Origin: Rhynchonema sp. JSB1_4
Lineage: Eukaryota > Nematoda > Chromadorea > Monhysterida > Xyalidae
NCBI GenBank assembly: GCA_030248065.1
Contig: JASAMV010005349.1
Location: 112,940-176,939 of the forward strand
Length of the DNA stretch: 64,000 bases
Direction of reading: 5' to 3'
A program made the position numbers and the translations under genes. Below are positions 1-11,148 of the stretch, piece by piece. Position 1 is the first letter of the stretch; each line of letters opens with the position of its first letter. Below the pieces are notes generated by a model. The model searched no databases and was not told the DNA's origin. It was given only the letters and a program-made list of their open reading frames with translations.

Positions 1-238
1 CCCCGGTTGTAAACGTCAAACTGTGTACTACCCAGGTACGTCATCCTTGTTATCAATAGTTTTTCTTCTTGCTCTTAACAGATGACAAACTACTACCGAA
101 GTTTTTGTTGCCAAAACCAGAAATTTGAACAGACATGTTTCTTTACTTTTCCCAAACCATATGTACCTATAAATGTATACTTTTTCAGTCCCACCTTATT
201 TCTGGATTTCCTGTCGATAATATAGCCGTTAGGTAACG

Positions 239-1405
239 ATGTCTCACGAAATCAAACTTAGCTATTTCAATGCCCGTGGACGTAGCGAGCATTTGCGCTA
301 CATGCTATACCATTCAGGTTAGAGCTCTTATTCCGTTTCCGTCAGCGCAGTTTACGAAACGAAGTCTCGATGTTGGTTCTCTCCACACAGGTCGTCCGTT
401 CGAAGATCACCGTGTTGAACTGCAGGACTGGCCGGCAATGAAACCGAGTGAGCTTGACGACACTTACAATTCTGTGCCTCAACCACGCATCAGACCTTTC
501 TAAAACTAACCAACTTTTGGCCGTGTCTTTGCAGACACACCCTTCGGCGCTCTGCCGATGGTCACTGTTGATGGCAAGGTGCAAATTGCACAGCAGTTGG
601 TCTGCGGACAGTTCTTGGCCGCCGAACTGGGTTCGTTTGTTCTACGGGATTGGGACTAGATATGTAGGTCAATTACTACAAAGTGTACCTGATGTTTCAA
701 GGCCTGGCCGGTCGTGACCACGTCGAGGCGGCCAGAGTGTTCATGCTGGCTCACGGTGTGGCTGACAATCAGGAGGTACACGGTACTTCGTTTATTCGAA
801 TCACTCCGGGTCTCGGTTCGCTTTGTAGCCTTTCTTTTCAGGCTTTGATAGCCAAGGAATACAACCAGTACATCATGCCATTCTTTGGAAAGTTGGACTT
901 CGACAAAGCGGTGAGTTTTTTAAGATATTAGACGTTCATATTAATTGAAAAAACTTGAAAAAGCCGAATCATATTCACAGGACGAAATCTATCGCAAGGA
1001 GTTCAAGGACCAGGTCTGGACGCCATTCTGCGAGCGATACAGCAACTTTCTGCAGGAGAATGGTGGTAAATGGTCAGTTTCCCTAGTTTGGTGAGTGAGT
1101 ATACATCTATAGACATAAAATTTTAAAAGTTTCTTCAAATTCAGGTTAGTCGGTGACCGCGTGTCGTGGGCTGATATGTACCTGGCCGAATGGGCTGATC
1201 GCGTCGTGAAATGCTGTGACGAACATGCGCTCGACCCGTACCCGTTGCTCAAGGAACACTGCCAACGTGTTCACGAGGCATGTGATGATGTTTCATTTTC
1301 AACTTACTACTCCCGATGAAATCTGTGTCGCTCACTTTATTTCAGCTGCCGCGGATCAAGAAGTACGTTGCCACCCGACCCCAAGCTTTCGACAAAGATT
1401 GGTAG
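239..1405 (+). CDS. glutathione S-transferase, sigma-like, 8 exons
   Basis: Cytosolic GST, which conjugates glutathione to electrophiles or prostanoids. Exons: 239-317, 391-447, 535-630, 702-775, 842-910, 981-1072, 1145-1277, 1346-1405. They total 660 nt, encoding 219 aa, close to the usual 200-220 aa. The N-terminus has the thioredoxin-fold pattern with the catalytic Tyr in KLSYFNARGRSE (about residues 6-17). RVELQDWPAMKP and TPFGALPMVTVDGK follow, giving the cis-Pro glutathione site typical of sigma/nematode-type GSTs. The C-terminal half is the all-helical domain (LVGDRVSWADMYLAEW, the N-capping box region). All introns are 66-90 bp. The last has a GC donor (GAG|GCATGT at 1278) with a normal AG acceptor, and only that junction joins RVHE to LPRIK in frame. 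No frame damage is seen. Family assignment is secure; the exact class is inferred. Confidence 0.93.
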
Positions 1406-1748
1406 CCGCATCAGACGGATTCGTAGTTATGCTTACTTTCTAACAACTCAAAAAACAGTTCGCCATTCACTGTTTCATGGCCACTACAATTTCATGATCT
1501 GGTGAAAACCCCATCCCATGGTGACTAACTGCTCTCTGGTTCGATTAGAACATCAAAATTCAGCAAAATTCTAAGCCCACATCTGAACAAAATTTTATGA
1601 CTTTCGTCGTTCTGTTGCATGCTCAACTCTTACTGTTATCTACCCTAATCCCATTCAATCGCAGTGCACTTTGCGAAATTGAAAAAAATGCAGCGGGCGC
1701 ATTATTATAATCACTAGTTGCAAAGATGTCATTCAAATAATAATATCG
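1406..1748. other. intergenic, no gene seen
   Basis: 3' flank of the GST gene. No ORF with coding character and no recognisable repeat was found in this stretch. Confidence 0.5.
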
Positions 1749-1895
1749 TATGCTCTGGCAATTCCTTTGGGAGAAACTTTTCAACAGCGTTGCCTGATCC
1801 GTAAAGCGCTTTATGCGTGCACTGGCTACAGAAGTCACATGACCGCTGAAGCCAGTGCACGCATCATGCGCTTTACGGATCAGCAACGCGTTGGA
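1749..1895. repeat. truncated hairpin MITE (TACTCTG family, copy 1)
   Basis: Starts with a terminal sequence (TATGCTCTGGCAATTC, then GGGAGAAACTTTTC) and runs through two inverted arms around TCACATGACC near 1840 (AGTGCACGCAT and ATCCGTAAAGCG against their complements). The same element is complete at 31503-31682. Here the distal terminal repeat is missing: the arm ends near 1895 and a different fold-back follows at once. Confidence 0.75.
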
Positions 1896-1929
1896 GGCCA
1901 CTGTGCACACGTTGTTGGCGTAAGCGTGA

Positions 1930-2290
1930 GTGCTTGCACACTGTGTATAGTCCGTCCACCAGCTCATGGCACTTTGTGTTGCTGCTGGCTGGTTTGTTCC
2001 CTTCCTCCACGTTCTAATGAAAGAGAAATTGAGTGTGACCGATTTTGCAAAAAAAACTAAAAAGATAACAAAATGTGTCGAAAAAGATTGAATTCGATCA
2101 AATTTAAAATTAAATTAAATTAAAATGGATAAAACACGTCGATTTCATAAAAACCACAATTTAGGAGCAAAAATAATTTTTTTCGGAAACTCAATTTCTC
2201 TTTCATTAGAACGTGGAGGAAGGGAACAAGTTGGCCAGTAGCATCACAAAGTGACATGGGCGGGTGGATGGACTATACAACACGCGCACA
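1930..2290. repeat. fold-back element with arms of about 100 bp
   Basis: Left arm about 1940-2045 and right arm about 2181-2282 are inverted copies. They share TCCTCCACGTTCTAATGAAA and its complement, the sequence around TGTTCCCTT, and GTATAGTCC against GGACTATAC. The spacer is AT-rich. No transposase ORF is present, so this is a non-autonomous fold-back. A single copy was seen in the window. Confidence 0.7.
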
Positions 2291-2466
2291 GCACACAGCC
2301 ATAGACACACATGGGCAGCTGGCTGATGTTGCAAGCAGGGCTGTATTATAGAAAACAAATTTCGGCGGCTACTATGGCTAACTCAACGGATGAATTGCTT
2401 TTACTCGATGCTCAATTACTAAACATAAAAGGTGTACCAAAATGAAAGACGCATATCCGAATGGGC

Positions 2467-2831
2467 TATAGTGTTTCCTTTTTATGCAAGTCAAAGGAAA
2501 CAAGCTACCCCACGTTATAACTCATCTCCAGTTTGGGGTCGAGATTTCAGAAACCAATGAAAGAGATTAAGAATGTGTCCTTGTTAATCCAAGCACGACA
2601 CTCAGCAGCAAACATGGTGAAATGTTTCATTGACATGCTGGCAGCGCGCACGCACAAAACTCACAGCGAGCATGTGAAACATTGTTGTTGTTAGATTCCA
2701 CAGGCAAACTTTGACACGTTTTTTTCAGCTGCGTGATTGAATCGAAATTGTAATCTCGACCTCAACTTGAAGTTCAGTTATAACACGGGCCCGCGTGTTT
2801 CCTTGGACCAAGAAAAACAGGAAACACTATA
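2467..2831. repeat. 365-bp hairpin MITE, TATAGTGTTTCC family, copy 1
   Basis: Termini are TATAGTGTTTCC and GGAAACACTATA. Internal arms are also inverted (GGTCGAGATT against AATCTCGACC). The middle contains GTGAAATGTTTCATT and CATGTGAAACATTG. A second copy of identical length lies at 13332-13696. The TA at each edge fits a TA target duplication. The insertion lies just upstream of the first usable exon of the membrane-protein gene. Confidence 0.88.
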
Positions 2832-2849
2832 CACTCTTTTGGTCAACGA

Positions 2850-5317
2850 TCGTGCTTCTATCCGATATCCCTGTTCCTTCTTGACCGAGCTGCAACGTAC
2901 TGTACTGCGTTCAGCTCTTATAATGGAAGGGGACCGAAATGGTCGACTGGGTGCTGAGGAAGGCCAGAGTCGGTTTGTAGGTAGGTGGGTCGAATTGCAA
3001 GTATTGAAACATCACTTCGACAGCAATTATATGGAACACTGATTCAGCAGAGTGGTGCCCATCTACAGCAATGGCAGCATTCAATCATTTTGGCACAATT
3101 TTCTCGATTGACAAACTCGAAATTGGCCAAGTGCGGCTTGCTGTCAGGGATCCCGATTACGGCGGTTACATAATGGATATGTTTTCATCTGATGAAGTAA
3201 AAGCTTTTCGACGATTGCGGAAAGCATTGGAAAAGAACCCGTTTGTGTACTATGATAGACACAGTGGATTGACACTCGGACAATGGGTGAAGCAGGGTTT
3301 GCGAGAGAACAAGGTCCGTTTCAAAGATTCCACTCGTTTTAAGTTAGAGCTTTCGATCACAGCCTATTTATTTGCAGGTGTTCCTCTACCGAGCCGTGGA
3401 TCTACACAGAGTGGCCAAATGGGCACAGTCTCAACCGGTTGACTACAGAGTTGTGCTTTTAACACCTGAGTTCACACAGAAACAACATTTTACAATAATC
3501 TTCTCCAGTAACATCAGTGCTCGGGTGTGTGCTTGCTGCATTGTATGTTTTTGCTAAAACAATTTGATGACTATAATCGCAAATCAATTCGCTCTCTTCA
3601 GACAATGGACCGAATCAATGACACAATCGGCGATTCAATGAATACGTTCAGCGTCATTCAAGCTCAGTACATGAAAAGCACAAGTCAAATTGAGAAAACC
3701 TCAGCCGATCACATTACGCGCATTGTTCGCCACTTTTAGTGTTTTGACTTGTGTCCTGATGGCATCAATCTTGATGCTATTGCTAGAAACATGTTCCATG
3801 TCTGATTGGGTGGAATTTTCGAAACGGTTGGTCAGTTGGGCGTAAAAGTCGGTGTAAAGTTCGGTCGAAAGCTCGGTCGGCGTAGCTCGGTGTAAACGTG
3901 AAACACTGCCTGTTATTAACGTGGAATGTTTAAAGTTTACACCGAGGTCTATCACACTGAGCTGTCGACCGAGCTTTCCACCGACCTTTACACCCAACTG
4001 ACCTTTACACCGTTTCGAAAATATCACCCATTGGGCACAAGCTATTTAGAATGCAAGGTCCACAGATTCTAACAATTGGACCCGATCTCAGCTGAATAAC
4101 CTCGTTGCTTTGTCCGTTGACATTATTGATTCTGCCACGAAATTAAATCAGGATTATGGTCCTTACTCACTTGAATAATAATAATCTGTGTTGCTTCCGT
4201 CAGCCTTCATTCTTCGTTTACTATTTTCTAGCCCGTTCTGCGTTTAACACCTGAGAATGTTTCATCTTGTCGAGTATTCCAGTGCAATTATGCTGCTGAT
4301 TGTGGTAATCAGTTTTAAAGGTGAACCGAAATTAATTTCTTTTTTGGGCCACAAATGTTTGCAAAATCACCAAAGCAAACACCTTCAGGTTATTGTCCAT
4401 TCGAGCTGCCGGTGACTAGTGCGGCACCAACAAACTATGAAAACCAGGAACACGACATTACTGAAAAATACCAATCAATCCAGAAACGGCAGCCAGCCGC
4501 AAGCAGCCGGCATTTGTTGATCATTTCCCAAAACGATGAGAACGAAACGTTGAGCACTGAACCCAATGAAACAACCACGGCGCACAGAAACCAGAGCGAT
4601 CACGACAAAGAATCATACAAACCAATCAATCAATCGAATCCAAATAATCAAACCAATCAGACGAATACGACACTAACCACCACCCAGCAGCCTCATCAGC
4701 CACACACAACGTCACTCTTCTTGCCACTTGTGATCATTGTATTGTCGGTCTTTGGACTGTTCATGATCCTTGGGCTTATTGTTGTGGTTGTGCTGCTCTG
4801 TCGACAACATAAGGTTGCAGTTGAATTGGCCGAACGAAGGTTTGTGATTTAAAAGAATTAAACCTTCTTCCAGATACGCAATGTCTTTCACAGACGTCGT
4901 CTGGCGTTCGAAGCACTGCCGCCGAAAGAACAACAACGACAAATGAAGAAAAAGAAGAATAAAAAGAGGAAAAAGAAAAAGAGCAAGACCGAGAAAAGTC
5001 CAATGCGCTCAACGATGAAAACTCTGCGATCGCTATTTACCTGGAAGAACGAGGCAGCACCAGAACTGCCTGTTGAGAAAGCTGACAGCCTCGATCAAAA
5101 CGAAAACATTCCAGGTCGAATAGTTTAGTCACATTTCTAATTATTTTGAGACTGAACTAACCCACTTGATTCAGACAAAGGACAAACATTGATCAAACCA
5201 GACGACCTGGCCAACAAGCCAGCGACTTCGCTATTTTCATTGGTGACCAACTACGCCGAACCGAAACCAGAGCACTATTCTGATAAATCGGATTCAGATT
5301 CAGTATTCCCGCAATAG
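2850..5317 (+). CDS. unrecognised single-pass membrane protein, partial model
   Basis: Not assigned to any family. Supported exons: one ending at about 2950 (GDRNGRL, N-terminus unclear), about 3058-3313, 3378-3524, 3602 to about 3725, 4092-4158, about 4231-4309, 4389-4839, 4894-5114, 5175-5317 (stop). Exons 2-3 encode a globular segment (LAVRDPDYGGYIMDMF, YDRHSGLTLGQW). The next two give hydrophobic heptads (DRINDTIGDSMNTFSVIQAQ; ALSVDIIDSATKL), probably a coiled coil. Then come a Cys-rich stretch (CRVFQCNYAADCGYC), a long Asn/Thr/Gln-rich stalk with NxT/NxS sites, a transmembrane helix of about 30 residues encoded near 4716-4800, and a Lys/Arg-rich cytoplasmic tail. This predicts a type I surface glycoprotein. 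The 3'-terminal exons are phase-consistent. The join 4158 to 4231 does not keep phase, and a MITE (3808-4029) sits in the preceding intron, so the gene may be damaged or an exon missed. No signal peptide was found. Confidence 0.5.
3808..4029. repeat. 222-bp MITE with ATT target duplication
   Basis: Imperfect terminal inverted repeats GGGTGGAATTTTCGAAACGG and CCGTTTCGAAAATATCACCC are flanked on both sides by ATT (3805-3807 and 4030-4032). Inner arms repeat GTAAA-GTCGGT-type blocks in inverted order. GTGAAACACT lies near the centre. It sits inside an intron of the membrane-protein gene. Confidence 0.8.
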
Positions 5318-6404
5318 AACGCATGTGCTCATTATCAGGTCTTGATCAAATTGGTTCCAAATATTGTTCCTTTTCAACACTTAAGGGACCAGGCATACTT
5401 TTGTTTTTGCAGACGTACCTTGAAGAATTGACCTACATACATAGGGTGTACCTACTCATGAATGTTGCTGTGCTTTCTTGTTCTCAATGCATTTGACCAG
5501 CCATCCATGTGTCAGTACAGTACAATTGTCGTCTCAGTATCTGACGTTAAGCTGATCTGCGGGTTGAGCCCAACAGATAAAAGTCCAAGCCATCAAAATC
5601 GTTCTGCCGCACAAGCAGAGACATATTGACCGTGACAGAAACTGTATCCGTTTTGCTTTCTGCCAAATGCATTGCTCTTATGCAATCGAGAAAATGCACA
5701 GGAAAGCCTCTAGAATGAAATTTAATGGCTGAAAGCAAACAATCGACTTTGTCAGTGGCTTCGTTGAAATTCATTAGCAACGTTCGATTTCATCAGTTCA
5801 CTGTATAAGTTGTGATTGTGTGATTACTGAGCAACAAGAGTTTAATCATGCACGAGCAACTTCGATTAGCAGCTCAGCAATTTATGGACGATTCTGTTGA
5901 CTGTCAGAATGCATCCAAACTGCGTTCGACTGTGTATTGATCCGGGGGTACCATCCGGGGTGCGTGCCGGAGATGGTCGACTGGGTATTAAGAAGGACTG
6001 GCTTCAAGTTCAGAGGCATTTCACAGCAAAGTTTTATGAAAAATGTTCAATTTTTCCAAAAATTCTAGCTCTGTTTTTTTTCTGCCCTCTCAGCGTTGTA
6101 CGAGTCAAAGCAATGAATGTCAGCTCGTTCGGCGACGATCATCTACGACCATTGAAAACAAGGAAAATTGACAGTTGGGCAGCTCAGATGCAATGATAAA
6201 CATTTGTTTGTCATTTGTTTTCACATCAAAGATAAGCTAATGGTCACGGCCGTTGCATTTTTTCAGCTTTGATGCTTTGTTCGCTTGTCCAACAACTGAG
6301 TATCAACTACAGTGATATGAGCTAGGCTGGTATGAGATTTTCGACTCTTATAATCTGTAACGTATCTCCCGTGCTGAGGGTCCCCGCCGCGCTGCAGTTC
6401 CTTT
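5318..6404. other. intergenic; possible exon fragment resembling the upstream gene
   Basis: At about 5930-6050 a frame reads GDGRLGIKKDWLQVQRHF, resembling the segment near 2935-3020 (NGRLG, then WVELQVLKHHF). In both places a GT follows the GRL codons (ACTGG|GT). This may be a decayed paralogous 5' exon of the 2.85-5.3 kb gene. A 77-codon minus-strand ORF at 5547-5780 resembles no known family and is not called. Confidence 0.3.
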
Positions 6405-6424
6405 GTTCGTGGACCGAAATGAAT

Positions 6425-6600
6425 TTTGCCACTTTGGTCTTGCGTTTGTTTGATCCTGCCCTTTTGGCCTTGCCCTTTTTGGTCCTGCCCTTTTTTGGTC
6501 CTGCTCTTTTTGGTCTTGCCCTTGTCTTGCCCTTTTGGAAAGCCCTTTATTGTACTCTGTCCTTTTATTCTGCTCTTTTTTCTCTTGCTCAAACTGGTCT
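6425..6600. repeat. degenerate tandem repeat, CCCTTTTTGGTCCTG-type unit, array 1
   Basis: Units of about 15 bp vary around CCTTTTTGGTCCTGC (GCCCTTTTGGCCTTGCCCTT and similar). The strand is strongly purine/pyrimidine biased. Long overlapping ORFs on both strands are by-products of the repeat and are not called. A sister array lies at 7890-8100. Confidence 0.8.
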
Positions 6601-7339
6601 CTTGCTCAAGCCTGTTTGTCCAGTCGACCGGCCATCTAAAAAAGTGTTATGACTATGACTAATAGGGTTTATCACTTCCTCATCTCTTCCTGTCATATTC
6701 AGCATAACCTGGTACAACGATCGCAAACAGTATACGCAGCGAACGAATGACAAAGTGTTCAAATTAGAATATCGAAAATGTGGTTTTAGTGGACTGTTAA
6801 GCTACAATACACATGATGAAAACACAAAAGATGATTGCCCGAATTAAAACATACAAAAAGAAACTAATCCATGAACGCAAAATATATATACAGAGGAATC
6901 AACACTTGTAAAAAACAGTCATGGTGGTGGAGAAGTTGAAAAAAGCTGAAGAGGGTTTTTCAATGATGCGGTACTTATTTAATCGCCCGCCAGGATAACC
7001 ATAATGTAAATATTATGGTCATAAAGTATAGCAGTAAACCAATCAACAAACAAAACCAAAAAAACACATGCAACACCATAAACAAAAACTTTTTCGTCTC
7101 TCATTTCCTTTTTTAATTTTTCTGTTGTTTTTTGTTTTACGTTTTTTAAGTTTTGAGTTTGTTGGTTTTTTTTGCATGATTTCAATGTTTTCTTTCTTTT
7201 ACATTGTTTACTAATTTGTAATAGTTCTACTAGTGGTAGCAGTTTTCAATTTTTTTCGAAGTTTTTTTAACTTGTGTTTTTTTTGCTTTTTTTAAACGTT
7301 TTTATTTTTTCTGCTTCCTCACTTTCTAATTCAGTGAGT

Positions 7340-7628
7340 TCACTTGCCAGCTTGACCTTTATGACTAGCCAGACCTCTCTGAGCAGCCTGGCCTCCCTGA
7401 CCAACTTGACCAGTTTGGACTGACTGAGCCCCGCCTTTAGGAGCCGGATGTATGACGTTGCTCTGGGTGCCACGTAACTTTTGCCACAACCGAATCCAGC
7501 CTTTGCGCGCATCCTTTGACATCAGCGTGACAATGTATGGATTAGCGGTGTGTTCGATAGTGTTGCTTAGGGTGTAGTAGTTATAGAAGATGGCTAAACT
7601 CCAGAAGGAGCGACGTTCGAAAAAAAGT
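7340..7628 (-). pseudogene. duplicated GPCR last exon, frameshifted copy
   Basis: Near-identical to 11513-11800 on the same strand, encoding the TM7/helix-8 region (TANPYIVTLMSKDARKGW) and a Gln/Gly-rich tail. Just after the acceptor-like AG the A run is one base longer than in the 11.8-kb copy (7 against 6), shifting the reading phase from 0. If spliced at the same AG it would be out of frame with the upstream exons. It lies downstream of the intact exon in gene orientation, so it is probably a non-functional duplicate. Confidence 0.65.
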
Positions 7629-7871
7629 CTGCAAGAATTGCTAATTATGAAAGTAATACTTGGCAAATTTAGGGCCGCGAAAACTTAGAGAAGGCGCCCG
7701 GAACCGGGGATACGCAGTATAATATGCCTCTCCATCAAAGTATACTACGTGATGGCAGAAAAGTTTGAACTTGTTTATGTAAAATCTGTAAACATTCTAT
7801 TTTTTATTTACTTCTCTACTTTGGTAGTTCGTTAGTTCAGGATATGTTGTCTTTATATAGTGCAGTGATTA

Positions 7872-8356
7872 GTTCGTGGACCAAAATGAATTTTGCCATT
7901 TGTTTGATCCTGCCCTTTTGGCCTTGCCCTTTTTGGTCCTGCCCTCTTTTGGTCCTGCTCTTTTTGGTCTTGCCCTTTTGCAAAGCCGTTTTGGTCTTGC
8001 TCTTTCTTGTACTCTGCCCTGGTTCTGCGGGTTCTGCTCGTTGTTTGTACTCTGTCCTTTTGTTCTGCTCTTTTTTCTCTTGCTCAAACTGGTCTTGCTC
8101 AAGCCTGTTTGTCCAGTCGCCCGGCCATCTAAAAATGTTATAACTAATGGGGTTTATCAGTTTCCCATCTTTTTGTCATATTCAGCATAACCTAGTGCAA
8201 CAATCGCAAACAGTATACGCAGCGAATGAATAATAAAGTGCTCAGATTAGAATATCGAAAATGTGGTTTTAGTGGACTGTTAAGCGACAAAACACATGAT
8301 AAAAACGCAAAAGATGATTAACCGAATTAAAACATACAAAAAGAAATTAATCCATG
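7872..8356. repeat. direct duplication unit 2, first part (tandem array 2 and tail)
   Basis: Copy of 6405-6873: GTTCGTGGACC start, CCTTTTTGGTCCTG-type array at 7905-8090, then the same tail (CATAACCT, GCAAACAGTATACGCAGCGAA, TTTTAGTGGACTG). It ends at AATCCATGTA, where the large fold-back begins. Sequence identity is high, so the duplication is fairly recent. Confidence 0.85.
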
Positions 8357-8429
8357 TATAGTCAAGCCACGTGCTCATGAGACGACTCTTTTTAAAGCTT
8401 GCTTGGCCAGATTCAAAAATGCGCCGGTT

Positions 8430-9662
8430 AGGCCGCGTACAGATAGAGCTGGTTCTGATTCTGGTTTTACTAAAAAAATTCTATGTCCGAAAACCAGAAC
8501 CAGAGCCAGCTCTATCTGCACGCAAAACTGGAAATATTTCTGGCGCAATATTTTTTATTCTATGTGAGAGAACCAGAAATATCTCCAGCTCTATCTGTAC
8601 GCAAAACTGGAAATATTTCTGGCGCAGTTCGAAACATTTATGTCACTATGTTATTTGAAAAAACGTGGTGTGTGAGTGCTTGCAACATTTTGTTTGATCA
8701 CAGGGTGTGCCGAAATACATATACCTGATATGAATTATTGTTTGTGCAGTAATTGTTTCGATTTGTGATAAACTTTGGCTAATTGTTTGTGGTCTGCTGT
8801 ATGCGCTTTGCCAGCAATCTTCCATCGTTTGCAAACATGTTTTCAGGTATGATGTTTTCAGGTGCCTTAGAATTCTAAACAAGGCCCCTAGTCTGCTGCG
8901 CTATCAGAACTAAACTTTCCACTTCGATATAGTTTGTTGATGTTCTCTCTCATCCATGCTGAGGAAAGCAGAGAGACACCACTGGGAGAACACCACCACA
9001 GTGTTTGAGGTACATTTTCCAAAAAACCGGTTCAAGCACAAGGTGCTCAACGGAAATTCTTAAGTGTAAAAGTCCGACCAATCAGCAAATAAACCGCTTG
9101 AACTGCTTTTTTGGAAAATGTACCTCAAACGCCGTAGTGAAAATCCTCCCAGCGGCGTCTCTGCTTTCCTCAGCATGGACGAGTACATCAACAAACTGTA
9201 TCGAAGTCAGAGGTTTAGTGCTGATAGCCCAGCAGATTAGGGGCCTTGTTTAGAATTCTCCGGTATCTGAAAACATGTTTGCAAACGATCGAAGGTTGCT
9301 GGCAAAGCGCCCACATCAGACCATAAAAAATCGAAACAATGACTGCACAAACAATAATCAATACCAGGTGTATGTATTTCGGCACACCCTGTAATCAAAT
9401 AAAATGTTACAAGCACACACCACGTTTTTTTCATAAATAACCCAGGGACATAAATGTTTAGAACTGCGCCAGAAATATTTCCAGTTTTGCGTACAGATAG
9501 GGCTGGAGATATTTCTGGTTCTCTGACATAGAATAAAAAATATTGCGCCAGAAATATTTCCAGTTTTGCGTACAGATAGAGCTGGCTCTGGTTCTGGTTT
9601 TCGGACATAGAAATTTTTTTAGTAAAACCAGAACCAGAACCAGCTCTATCTGTACGCGGCCT
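8430..9662. repeat. inverted-repeat element, arms about 440-470 bp
   Basis: Left arm 8430-about 8890 and right arm about 9230-9662 are inverted copies. Both carry GTACAGATAGAGCTGG and two blocks of CTGGAAATATTTCTGGCGCA. The loop (8900-9230) contains a second, smaller inverted pair around GGTACATTTTCCAAAAA. No protein-coding content was recognised. Confidence 0.85.
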
Positions 9663-10143
9663 TACACGGGTTTTCGCAAACAAAAGGAAGAGATTGGGCC
9701 GAGAGACATGATGACAAGTTCCAGCTGGCTGACCTCAATTTGTTGCGTGCTTACGCGAACAGCAACATCGTTCAACACACAAATGTTTTGGGAGTGAAAA
9801 GGGAATTTACGCACCGAGGTGGAGAGCGTGTTTTTAAAAAAATGCGTGCATTTCTGTTTCTTTCATTTCCGAAATACGTGGAACCGGAACATTATTGGAT
9901 CCGTTCAAGTCAACTTCAAAATAAGTCGTCTCATGAGTTCGTGGCTGGACTGGACGACTTTTTTGAAGTTGACTTGTGCGGATCCAATTATGTTCCGGTT
10001 CCACGTATTTCGGAAGCAAAAGAGAGAGAAACGCACGTATTTAGGAAAAACACGCTCTCCACCTCGATGCGTAAATTCTCGTTTCACTCTCAAAACATTC
10101 AGCCAGCTGGAACTGGCCATCATCTCTCTTAGGGCGCGGCCAG

Positions 10144-10421
10144 GTATTGGTCGCACAATAACCATATAAGAATTCATCAAATCCAATCCTGATTTTCACG
10201 TTCAGTCACTCTTAACCACTGTGCTATTTGTGATTCTCACAAAACATTTCAGCTACAAATAATCTAGCAGATCAACCACGTTGCCGCAGGTCTGAAACAT
10301 TCTCTTTACTGCATGTTTTGTGTGCGATCACGCAACGCAACGTCATTGCCCCGTCACTGTCCCGCTTTACGATTCAGGAAAAAAATTGACTAATTCTTAT
10401 AAAGTCATTGTGCGACCAATA
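10144..10421. repeat. GGTCGCACAATG-family MITE, copy a
   Basis: About 280 bp with termini TATTGGTCGCACAAT and ATTGTGCGACCAATA. TCTGAAACATTCTC lies close to the centre (10289-10302). Five copies occur in the window. Confidence 0.85.
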
Positions 10422-10475
10422 GATGCGGACTGCGGACATTGAAAAATTCTATGTACAATGTCCGAAGTCCGCACC

Positions 10476-10755
10476 TATTGGTCGCACAATGACTTTATAA
10501 GAATTGGTCAAATTTTTTTCCTGAATCGCAAAGCAGGCCAGTGATAGGGCAATGACGTTGCGTTGCGCGATCACACACAAAACACGTAGTAAAGAGGATG
10601 TTTCAGACCTGCGGCAACGTGGTTGATCTGCTAGATTATTTTCAGCTGAAAATGTTTTGTGAGAATCACAAATAGCACAGTAGTTAAGAGTGACTGAACG
10701 TGAAAATCAGGATTGATTTTGATGAATTCTTATATGGTCATTGTGCGACCAATAC
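10476..10755. repeat. GGTCGCACAATG-family MITE, copy b (inverted relative to a)
   Basis: Same terminal repeats as copy a, with ATGTTTCAGA near 10607. It is separated from copy a by a hairpin of GCGGACT/AGTCCGC, and the two copies together form a larger palindrome. Confidence 0.85.
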
Positions 10756-11148
10756 CTGGCCGCACTTGCGGACTGCGGACTGCGGACAATCGAAACATTT
10801 CTTTGATTGTGTTTGCTATTAGCAAGCATACAACTACAGGGTTAAATATGCAAACTTTAACACCGTGCATAATACTGTGTTGTCTTCTGCGGTTGTTAGC
10901 AAACACAATAAAAAAATGTTTCGATTGTCCGCAAACCGCAGTCCGCAAGTGCGGCCAGGTAGATGCGGACTGCGGACTGCGGACATTGGATATAGTTTTT
11001 TTCAATGTCCGCAGTCCGCATCTACCTGACCGCGCCCTCAGCCCAATCTCTCTCTTTTGCTTTTCGAAACCGTGTAACCAGAGCATTTTTTGAATCTGGC
11101 CAAGCAAGCTTTAAAAAATTAGTCTCATGAGCTCGTGGCTGGACTATG

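Larger units (their letters stand above)
6405..7871. repeat. direct segmental duplication, unit 1
   Basis: Unit 1 consists of a degenerate C/T-rich tandem array (6405-6600), a tail of about 240 bp, a short unique stretch (about 6880-6970), and a copy of the GPCR terminal exon with its flanks (6973-7871). The same order recurs as unit 2 (7872-about 14012). There, several insertions interrupt it at 8358, 11969, 13332 and 13695. Confidence 0.85.

Noticed and set aside
3740..3807. Reading through the TAG at 3739 to extend the membrane-protein exon
   Set aside because: The frame stays open only a short way and meets the MITE; an in-frame GT donor before the stop explains the exon end better.
6426..8190. 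Leu/Phe/Pro-rich and Lys/Gln-rich ORFs
   Set aside because: By-products of the 15-bp pyrimidine-rich tandem repeat, present in several frames at once.
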